Source of the DNA: SAR202 cluster bacterium
GTDB taxonomy: Bacteria; Chloroflexota; Dehalococcoidia; Lucifugimonadales; UBA1123
Length of the DNA stretch: 7,226 nucleotides
Assembly (NCBI GenBank): GCA_030743915.1
Contig: JASLRP010000123.1
Span: forward strand, 1 to 7,226
Reading direction: 5' to 3'
Made by a program: the position numbers and the translations under genes. Numbering within the stretch: position 1 is the stretch's first letter; each line of letters begins with the position of its first letter. Shown piece after piece: positions 1 through 5,181 of the stretch. A model generated the notes under the pieces. The model saw nothing but the letters and a program-made list of their open reading frames with translations, was not told the DNA's origin and did no database searches.

Positions 1-1536
1 CAGTGCGCTCAGGCAAGTGAGTTTCGCCACTGTGAGGATGCTGCCGACGTTCAGCCATTCCTGCCACGCCAGATTGTACTCACGAATCGGGGGCGCCGAA
101 CTCTGCTTGTGCCGTTCCGACAGCTCATCCAGAGTGTGGAGAACCTCTTCCATCTCATTCCCATCGCGCACCAGGCCCACCTTGTCCCACATCAAGCTCT
201 CGATCTCTGACCTGATGGCGTAGATGTTCTCCTTGCCATCCAGACTCAGGGGTCTGACCAGTTCCTCTATTTTGGCCTCGACCAGGGAGCGCGAATAGGA
301 TGGCTGAGACCTTCCCTGAACATACTCGGCCATAGCGTCGCCCGCCCTCGAACCGAAGACCGTGGACTCGGCCACGCCGTTGCCGCCCAGCCGGTTGGCT
401 CCATGAACGCCGCCGGCGTCCTCTCCGGCCACGAACAGGCCACTCAGGTTGGTCTGGCAAGACGAATCGATTCGAGCGCCACCCATGTGGAAGTGGGCCG
501 TGGGAGATACCTTGACCGGCTCTCGGGCGAGGTCAAAACCGACCTCTCGACAACGGTCGGTCATCCCGGGAAAGTTCTGCTCGACGAACTCGGTTCCGAG
601 GTGCGACACGTCGAGAAACACCGCGTTGTCTGAAGTTCCCCGATTGGCCTTGATCTCCATGTAGGCCGCCCTCGATACAAGATCGCGGGTGGAGCGCTCC
701 ATACGCTCAGGGTCGTAGCGGGTCATGAAACGTTCCCCAGATGCGTTGCGCAACAGTCCCCCGGCCCCCCTCAATCCTTCTTCCAGCACCGCGCCCGTCA
801 GTATTGAATCGCCGGCCATCAGCCCCGTGGGGTGGAATTGGTACATCTCCATGTCCTGCATTATGCATCCTGCTCGGTAACACAGAGCCATCCCGTCTCC
901 CGCTTTTTCCAGCGAAGGAGCGGCGACGCGATACATGCGTGCGCCTCCGCCGGTGGCCATCAGGGTGGCTTTGGCTGTGACAGCCGTGAACTGGCCGCTT
1001 CGCACGTCCATCAGCAGCGCGCCGGTAATTTGATCTGATCCGTCAGAGAGCAGTTCGACCGCTCGACGCTCGTCGAGGGCGATTACGCCGGTGGACAGCA
1101 CGGCGTCTTTGAGCCTGGACATGATCTCGATCCCTGTCAGGTCGCCCTTATGCACTGTGCGGTCGAAGGACTGGCCGGCGAAGGCCTTCTGATAGATGTC
1201 GCCCTCTGGCGTCCGATCGAAAAAGCAGCCGTAGCTCTCCAACTCGGCGATCACTTTGGGGGCATCGTTTACGAGATTCCAGGCCAGTTCCTGGTCGTTC
1301 AGATAGGCGCCGCCTTCGATGGTGTCGGCGAAGTGAAGGTCGAAAGAGTCTGCCGGGTCGATGACGGCGTTATATCCACCCTGGACCATGCGCGTGCAGC
1401 CGCTCTGACCCAGCGTGCCCTTGGCGGCCACGGCTATCTTCAGATTCGGGTCATGTTTCCAGGCGTGGAGAACCGCCATAAGTCCGGCTCCACCACCGCC
1501 CAGTATCAGGATATCCACTGCCAGTTCGTCGTACAT
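1..1536 (-). CDS. sdhA: Succinate dehydrogenase/fumarate reductase flavoprotein subunit (3' end outside window)
   Basis: This is the catalytic subunit of complex II, which oxidises succinate to fumarate with FAD (or the reverse) on the cytoplasmic face of the membrane. The frame is open for 512 codons from ATG at 1536 to the window edge. A dinucleotide-binding glycine motif LGGGGAGL lies at residues 12-19. QFHPTG (233-238), LRGAGG (255-260), GERFM (267-271) with nearby arginines, the PTAHFHMGG segment (345-353) and HGANRLGGN (378-386) match the substrate and FAD sites of SdhA/FrdA. The sequence stops just before the usual C-terminal ESRGAH-type region, so perhaps 50-90 residues are missing. 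Around residues 44-54 (GQSGCTRMVQGG) the usual histidine that binds FAD covalently is not present; Cys47 aligns there. It lies 29 bases after sdhB and has no clear Shine-Dalgarno. An in-frame TTG overlapping the sdhB stop is an alternative start, so translation may be coupled to sdhB. The family is certain; direction of reaction is not. Confidence 0.95.
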   Translation of the reverse strand, partial: MYDELAVDILILGGGGAGLMAVLHAWKHDPNLKIAVAAKGTLGQSGCTRMVQGGYNAVIDPADSFDLHFADTIEGGAYLNDQELAWNLVNDAPKVIAELESYGCFFDRTPEGDIYQKAFAGQSFDRTVHKGDLTGIEIMSRLKDAVLSTGVIALDERRAVELLSDGSDQITGALLMDVRSGQFTAVTAKATLMATGGGARMYRVAAPSLEKAGDGMALCYRAGCIMQDMEMYQFHPTGLMAGDSILTGAVLEEGLRGAGGLLRNASGERFMTRYDPERMERSTRDLVSRAAYMEIKANRGTSDNAVFLDVSHLGTEFVEQNFPGMTDRCREVGFDLAREPVKVSPTAHFHMGGARIDSSCQTNLSGLFVAGEDAGGVHGANRLGGNGVAESTVFGSRAGDAMAEYVQGRSQPSYSRSLVEAKIEELVRPLSLDGKENIYAIRSEIESLMWDKVGLVRDGNEMEEVLHTLDELSERHKQSSAPPIREYNLAWQEWLNVGSILTVAKLTCLSAL

Positions 1537-1565
1537 AGCGACTTCACTTTCATTCAGAGGTTGAT

Positions 1566-2315
1566 TCAACCAGGGTGAATAATCTTGAGCAGACGTTTCA
1601 GCTTGTTGGTGATTACTTTTCGCTTCAGGCGCTGGATGGCGAGGGTTGGAGAGATGCCTTTCGGACACACCGCCTCGCACTCGAAAAGCGTATGACATCG
1701 CCACAAACCATGCTCGTTGGCGACGCTGGCGAGGGCATCTTGCGACTGCTGATTGCGGCTGTCAGCCAGCATCACGAACGCCCGGTTCAACGCCGCAGGC
1801 CCCAGGTATTCATCATCGAGGCCCACGATACTGCATGCCGAATAGCATAACCCGCAATAGATGCACTCCCGCTGAGGTTCGATGGCTCGCCGTTCCCTGG
1901 ACAGCGGAGAAACCGACGCCGCTGCGAATTGCGCTCCGCCCAATTCGGTGGACGGCGCTGCCCGGTTGACCTTGGCGTGAAAGTCCGAGGTGTCCGTGAC
2001 CAGGTCACGCACGACTGGCAGGTGACGCATAGGCTCGACGCGAATTTCGTCGCTGTCCCCACGAAGGTCTCGGACCATTGTTCGGCAGGCGAGGCTCTCT
2101 TTGCCATTGATTACCACTCCGCACGAGCCGCACATTCCCACGCGACATGCGCATCGGAATGCCAGAGACGGGTCCTCGTTTCGTTGCGCCCAGATGAGGC
2201 TGTCGAGCACATTCATGCTCTCTCCGGCATAGGGCACGATGAACCGATTCCAGCGCTCCTCCTGGTCGCCGGTGGGCTGTCCTGTCCTTTTGACAATCAG
2301 TGAGATAGTTTCCAT
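1566..2315 (-). CDS. sdhB: Succinate dehydrogenase/fumarate reductase iron-sulfur subunit
   Basis: The product carries electrons from FAD in SdhA to the quinone site in the membrane anchors through three iron-sulfur clusters. From the ATG at 2315 the protein has 249 residues, a normal length. The N-terminal ferredoxin domain holds the [2Fe-2S] ligands in CRVGMCGSC plus a later Cys in SLAC. The C-terminal domain has CIYCGLCYSAC followed by CHTLFECEAVCP, the usual pattern for one [4Fe-4S] and one [3Fe-4S] cluster. A GTG at 2330 would add five residues (MCETR), but the purine-rich GAGGAG (2330-2335) overlaps that codon, so it cannot serve as its ribosome binding site. From the ATG it sits 14 bases away, which is long but usable, so I prefer the ATG. 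The gene is between sdhD and sdhA in the operon. All cluster ligands are present, so the protein looks functional. Confidence 0.95.
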   Translation of the reverse strand: METISLIVKRTGQPTGDQEERWNRFIVPYAGESMNVLDSLIWAQRNEDPSLAFRCACRVGMCGSCGVVINGKESLACRTMVRDLRGDSDEIRVEPMRHLPVVRDLVTDTSDFHAKVNRAAPSTELGGAQFAAASVSPLSRERRAIEPQRECIYCGLCYSACSIVGLDDEYLGPAALNRAFVMLADSRNQQSQDALASVANEHGLWRCHTLFECEAVCPKGISPTLAIQRLKRKVITNKLKRLLKIIHPG

Positions 2316-2352
2316 TCGCGTTTCGCACACTCCTCAGAGTAATTGGATGGCG

Positions 2353-2742
2353 TTAGGAGACAAATACCAGGAGCGCCTGCCCGCCGTAAATAAAGGCCAT
2401 CAGTCCCAGCATCCACAGGCCAACGGTGACCTCGCGCTGCCTTCGAGACGCGGGGCGCCATTCCAGCAGGATGCCTCGTATCCCGTTAAGACCGTGGTAC
2501 AGGACCAGCGCCAGGAGCGCGAAATCGAAGAAGACGAAGAAACCCTGGGCCAATCGCTGGCTTACGACCTCGAACGTCACTGCTTCCGCCTGACTGCCTG
2601 TCTCTACATTCCCCACCTGGGCAAAGTGAGTGAACCAACCGTGCAGCGCCACGAACACAATCAGCAGCAACCCGCTGAATCGCTGGAGAAGCCACAGCCA
2701 GAATCCTGGCGTTCCTCGCGACGGCAAACGGTCCCTTTCCAA
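2353..2742 (-). CDS. sdhD: Succinate dehydrogenase membrane anchor subunit, SdhD position
   Basis: A 129-residue hydrophobic protein with three likely membrane helices (about residues 15-40, 67-92 and 107-128). It would anchor SdhAB and help form the quinone and heme b sites. The motif WLLQRFSGLLL (residues 17-27) and LYHGLNGIRGIL (81-92) are typical of SdhC/SdhD anchors. His34 in helix 1 and His83 in helix 2 are candidate heme ligands. The earliest start is TTG at 2742, four bases after the sdhC stop; no ATG or GTG is available before the first helix. A second TTG at 2727 has AAGGGA a few bases upstream and could be the true start. Its sequence is clearly similar to the preceding gene, suggesting tandem duplication. 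Which of the two should be called C or D is a convention here, since both have the same architecture. Confidence 0.88.
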   Translation of the reverse strand: MERDRLPSRGTPGFWLWLLQRFSGLLLIVFVALHGWFTHFAQVGNVETGSQAEAVTFEVVSQRLAQGFFVFFDFALLALVLYHGLNGIRGILLEWRPASRRQREVTVGLWMLGLMAFIYGGQALLVFVS

Positions 2743-2746
2743 TTCC

Positions 2747-3136
2747 CTATCTCACAATCAAGGGAATGCTCAAGTACGCGGCGATGGCGGTCCCTATGAC
2801 GGTCAGGGCTACACTGGACCAAAAGAGGGCCGCCTGTTGTCCAATGCCGATGCCCATGTCAAAGAGGATCACCCGAACGCCGTTAAATGCGTGATAGAGA
2901 ACAATAGCAATCAGGACGATGTCCAGGGCGGCGAGAACAGGATGCTGGACGATCCTGAGAGCCGAATCGAAACCTTCCTCGCCGGATCGGGATGTGGATA
3001 TGACGGCGATGTGCAGAAACAGATAGGCAACCAGCAACACGCCCGATACGCGCTGCAACAGCCAAGCCCACCAGCCCGTGTGGGTGCGTGTATGGGCGTC
3101 GCGGCCCACGGACGTGTGGAGCAACGACGATCTCAT
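2747..3136 (-). CDS. sdhC: Succinate dehydrogenase cytochrome b-type anchor subunit, SdhC position
   Basis: A 129-residue membrane protein with three likely helices (about residues 23-47, 66-91 and 103-127), the usual size for a complex II anchor. It begins with a polar stretch rich in His and Arg, then WAWLLQRVSGVLL (23-35), and carries LYHAFNGVRVIL (80-91) at the second helix. His42 (FLHIA) and His82 (LYHAFNG) are candidate heme b ligands. The ATG at 3136 lies 20 bases after the fumarase beta stop, with GGTGA close upstream as a weak ribosome binding site. Its stop is four bases before the TTG start of the next anchor, implying coupled translation. The paired motifs in both anchors point to a two-anchor complex II of the heme-containing kind; the number of hemes cannot be read from sequence alone. 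Confidence 0.9.
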   Translation of the reverse strand: MRSSLLHTSVGRDAHTRTHTGWWAWLLQRVSGVLLVAYLFLHIAVISTSRSGEEGFDSALRIVQHPVLAALDIVLIAIVLYHAFNGVRVILFDMGIGIGQQAALFWSSVALTVIGTAIAAYLSIPLIVR

Positions 3137-3156
3137 GCCGTCACCACGCCCGACCG

Positions 3157-3831
3157 TTAAAACAACTCTCTGTCGGGCCGCTGCTCTTCCCCGATGCGTC
3201 GGTACACGGGCGGCTTGAGTCCCTCGTATAGCTCGGCCAGTTGATCGTTAATGTCATTGTTCACCTGCGCAAAGTAGCCGTTCCCTCGGGCGTCCCCTTC
3301 CACCAGCAAAGGGCCAAGCTCATCGACCTCCAGTATCCAGAGCGCCTCGGATATTCCCAACTCCTCCACCCAGAACACGTCCACGACGTTCTTAATAGCC
3401 TTGCCGTATTGCGCCCCAAGTCCATAGCCCATCGTTGTGAGGCACACCGCGCCGTGCTTTTTGAAAACATCTCGGTAAAGCTCTTCCGACATGCCTGCCT
3501 TGCCCACGACCACCTTGACTCCAAATCGTTCCATAAGGTCAGGCATGTACTGTGCGTAGCGAAATCCCGCCGTGGCCTGGAGGGAGGATACCTTGTACAC
3601 GCCGGGCGACACCTCGGCTCCGGCGGGCGAGGACTGGAAGGTCACGTTGGTCAGAGCGCTCAGGTCAACGGGAGGTTCGTGCCCGTTCACCAACATGTGC
3701 CCATACACGCCGTCTCGGGCCGTGTAGATGACGCCGCTAAGGTACACGACATCTCCTGCGTTCAAGCTGGCGATTACCTCGTCAGACAGCGGAGCCGTGA
3801 CGTGTCGCTCGATGATCTGGGGCTGGCTCAT
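3157..3831 (-). CDS. Class I fumarase-type hydratase, beta (C-terminal domain) subunit
   Basis: A 224-residue protein of the Fe-S hydro-lyase beta family (fumarase class I C-terminal domain, also tartrate dehydratase beta). With the alpha subunit it would convert fumarate to malate. The start ATG at 3831 has AGGAGA (3839-3844) seven bases upstream. Residues 26-46 carry GDVVYLSGVIYTARD, where TARD (37-40) is the family motif. GKAGM (110-114) corresponds to the usual GKGG loop, and EALWILEVD (162-170) matches the family end region. The normal GPTTSxRM signature appears as QATAGFRY (85-92), keeping only one Thr and the Arg, and the His that normally follows TARD by three residues is Tyr43. The protein is therefore a divergent member, and a related substrate (tartrate, mesaconate or another C4-C5 diacid) is possible. 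Its place between the alpha subunit and sdhC supports a fumarase role. Confidence 0.88.
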   Translation of the reverse strand: MSQPQIIERHVTAPLSDEVIASLNAGDVVYLSGVIYTARDGVYGHMLVNGHEPPVDLSALTNVTFQSSPAGAEVSPGVYKVSSLQATAGFRYAQYMPDLMERFGVKVVVGKAGMSEELYRDVFKKHGAVCLTTMGYGLGAQYGKAIKNVVDVFWVEELGISEALWILEVDELGPLLVEGDARGNGYFAQVNNDINDQLAELYEGLKPPVYRRIGEEQRPDRELF

Positions 3832-3838
3832 TCAGGGT

Positions 3839-3844
3839 TCTCCT
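3839..3844 (-). promoter_or_regulatory. Ribosome binding site for fumarase beta
   Basis: AGGAGA read on the minus strand lies seven bases before the ATG at 3831. It fixes the start of the beta subunit. Confidence 0.7.
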
Positions 3845-3860
3845 GGCAGATATGTGAGGG

Positions 3861-3881
3861 GCGCTTCTGGATGTTCAGCGC
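3861..3881. repeat. Small inverted repeat between the two fumarase subunit genes
   Basis: GCGCT (3861-3865) and AGCGC (3877-3881) form a perfect 5-bp inverted repeat with an 11-base loop in the 66-base alpha-beta gap, the longest gap of the operon. It could form a weak RNA hairpin affecting message stability or coupling. There is no T-run after it, so it is not a terminator, and a repeat this short can arise by chance. Confidence 0.25.
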
Positions 3882-3897
3882 TTTGCGGGGTTGAGTT

Positions 3898-4845
3898 CTA
3901 CTCGACACCCTCGCGTCGGTAGTAGGGCGTGAACCAGAGGGGTTCATCTCGGAACTCCACGCTGGCGTCGGCGTGGATGCGGGCCGTGGATCTGCGGTAT
4001 GCCAGACAGAACTGGGATATGGCTATCGGCAATCCACCTGTGTGGGTATATGCGATCTCTACATTCACGTCCAACGCCGTAGTGTCGCCTCCCACGCCCA
4101 TGACTCCGAATCCGGTCTTGTTGGCGAGTTCCTTCAACTCTTGCTCCAGGTCGGCCACGCTCGGGTCTGGATGGCGGTCTCCGATCATCCGAAGACAGGC
4201 CGCTTCCTTGGACAGGCTGACACACCGATCTTTCGTGCCGCCCAGCCCCACTCCTATGACCACAGGCGGGCACGACAGGCCCCTTCTTGCGAAGGCCGCC
4301 AGATTGTCCAGGAGAAATCGCTTGATGCCGTCTGTGCCATCAGCTGGAAACAACATACGGTAGTCTGTGCCGAAAAGCCCGCCCTTGTGGACCACGGTGA
4401 CATCCACCCAGTCGGCATCAGGCTCGAAAGAGTAGTCAACATCGGGAGCGAAGATGCCGACGTTGTTGCCTGGATTCTTGCGAGTCAGCGGATGCACCCT
4501 GTTGGCGCGCAACTGCACATCGCGAGTCACGTCTGCCAGGGCATTTCGGAAAGCCCGTTCTAACCCCACGAAACCTCCGGCAATCCGAGCCTCGTTGCCA
4601 GCCTTCACGTAGTATCGAGGGAGGCCGGTGTCGCCGCACATGGGCCTGTCTTCGTTTATGGCTAACTCGGCGTTCTCAAGTATTTGTCCGAGAACGAAAC
4701 GCGCCATCGGCTTGGTCTCTCGAATATGGGCCTCATGGATCGCGGACGCGCCATCGGTGGGCAGCGCGATGGCGGCCCGTTTGTTGGCTTCATATGCCAC
4801 GTCATAGAGGACCTGCTCGGTTATGCTGTCCGCGGCTATCGTCAT
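3898..4845 (-). CDS. Class I fumarase-type hydratase, alpha (N-terminal domain) subunit
   Basis: A 315-residue protein of the Fe-S hydro-lyase alpha family (two-subunit fumarase, like MmcB, or tartrate dehydratase TtdA). This subunit holds the [4Fe-4S] cluster that binds the hydroxyl group of the substrate. Three cysteines sit at the family positions: Cys70 in MCGDTGLP, Cys192 in SCPPVVIGVGLGGT and Cys280 in ISQFCLAYRR. Other conserved stretches are RKNPGNN (122-128), HKGGLFGTDYRML (153-165), LFPADG (165-170) and GVGGDTTALDVNVE (250-263). The ATG at 4845 is preceded by GGAGAG (4854-4859) at eight bases. It is the first gene of the fum-sdh operon and faces a divergent CoA-transferase. Fumarate hydration is the best call because complex II genes follow directly; such oxygen-sensitive Fe-S fumarases are common in anaerobes and also occur elsewhere. 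Confidence 0.93.
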   Translation of the reverse strand: MTIAADSITEQVLYDVAYEANKRAAIALPTDGASAIHEAHIRETKPMARFVLGQILENAELAINEDRPMCGDTGLPRYYVKAGNEARIAGGFVGLERAFRNALADVTRDVQLRANRVHPLTRKNPGNNVGIFAPDVDYSFEPDADWVDVTVVHKGGLFGTDYRMLFPADGTDGIKRFLLDNLAAFARRGLSCPPVVIGVGLGGTKDRCVSLSKEAACLRMIGDRHPDPSVADLEQELKELANKTGFGVMGVGGDTTALDVNVEIAYTHTGGLPIAISQFCLAYRRSTARIHADASVEFRDEPLWFTPYYRREGVE

Positions 4846-4853
4846 GACCTGTT

Positions 4854-4859
4854 CTCTCC
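4854..4859 (-). promoter_or_regulatory. Ribosome binding site for fumarase alpha
   Basis: GGAGAG read on the minus strand lies eight bases before the ATG at 4845, a near-ideal spacing that supports this start for the first gene of the fum-sdh operon. Confidence 0.7.
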
Positions 4860-4904
4860 ATCAAACCGCTATGGCCGCAAAGAAATTCGCATTCTATTGT
4901 CTGG

Positions 4905-4974
4905 TTTGGGTTGGGCGAGGCGCGATAGACACCGTGCGCAAACCATGAGTAAGAGGTGTCTCGCGCAACCCAAA
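4905..4974. repeat. Long imperfect inverted repeat in the fum-sdh upstream region
   Basis: The left half has TTTGGGTT (4905-4912) and GCGCGA-ta-GACACC (4920-4933). The right half has GGTGTCTCGCGC (4955-4966) followed directly by AACCCAAA (4967-4974). The halves pair in three blocks of 8, 6 and 6 bases, interrupted on the left by a 7-base insert (4913-4919) and a TA bulge (4926-4927), with a 21-base loop (4934-4954). It lies 60-129 bases upstream of the fumarase alpha start. As RNA it would be a stable leader hairpin of the fum-sdh message; as DNA it could be a regulator binding site. No T-run follows on either strand, so a simple terminator is unlikely. Confidence 0.7.
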
Positions 4975-5002
4975 GGTACGCTTCGGCAACGGCAGGTGTC
5001 AA
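4973..5002 (-). promoter_or_regulatory. Candidate sigma70-type promoter for the fum-sdh operon
   Basis: On the minus strand a perfect TTGACA (4997-5002) is followed after 18 bases by TACCTT (4973-4978), a weak -10 box. Transcription would begin near 4966, so the message would start within the long inverted repeat and have a leader of about 120 bases. An alternative -10, TAGAAT (4891-4896), is closer to consensus but has no good -35; in that case the inverted repeat would lie upstream of the core promoter. Start-site mapping would decide between them. Confidence 0.4.
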
Positions 5003-5015
5003 CAAACAAACCCGA

Positions 5016-5034
5016 CTCTGGTCACGCGCCAGAG
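5016..5034. repeat. Perfect 6-bp inverted repeat, possible operator
   Basis: CTCTGG (5016-5021) and CCAGAG (5029-5034) surround a 7-base centre. The site lies between the -35 candidates of the two divergent promoters, 14 bases from the leftward one (4997-5002) and 17 bases from the rightward one (5052-5057). That is a typical place for a shared operator. The identity of any regulator cannot be inferred. Confidence 0.4.
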
Positions 5035-5051
5035 AGCGTCGATTTCCAGGC

Positions 5052-5080
5052 TTGTTATCGGAATTACGGACGGTTATGAT
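5052..5080 (+). promoter_or_regulatory. Candidate sigma70-type promoter for the first CoA-transferase
   Basis: TTGTTA (5052-5057) and TATGAT (5075-5080) are separated by 17 bases, matching the consensus at four and five of six positions. Transcription would start near 5087, giving a leader of about 95 bases. A second -10-like GATAAT lies at 5093-5098 without a good -35. Confidence 0.5.
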
Positions 5081-5130
5081 ACGTCCTGACTCGATAATGC
5101 TCCCTCGGTGACCCTGAATACTGCTCAACT

Positions 5131-5150
5131 TCGGCCTGAGTCGGCCTGCG
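5131..5150. repeat. 10-bp tandem direct repeat in the CoA-transferase leader
   Basis: TCGGCCTGAG is followed immediately by TCGGCCTGCG, two copies with one mismatch. They lie about 30 bases before the start codon, downstream of the predicted transcription start. They may be a regulator site or simple slippage. Confidence 0.4.
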
Positions 5151-5181
5151 CGCAGATAAGCAGAGAGGACCAATTGCCTTG

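Noticed and set aside
1150..1578. 142-codon open frame on the plus strand opposite sdhA
   Set aside because: Mirrors the sdhA reading frame, which carries all the expected motifs. The plus-strand product resembles nothing recognised.
3241..3894. 217-codon open frame on the plus strand opposite fumarase beta
   Set aside because: Antisense shadow of a well-supported gene; no domain or clear ribosome binding site.
4905..4974. The long inverted repeat as a rho-independent terminator or insertion-sequence end
   Set aside because: No T-run on either side, and no transposase or target-site duplication nearby. A leader or operator role fits better.
4684..5079. 131-codon plus-strand open frame across the fumarase alpha start and the divergent region
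   Set aside because: It overlaps the start of a firm gene and the promoter region, and its composition is unlike a real protein.
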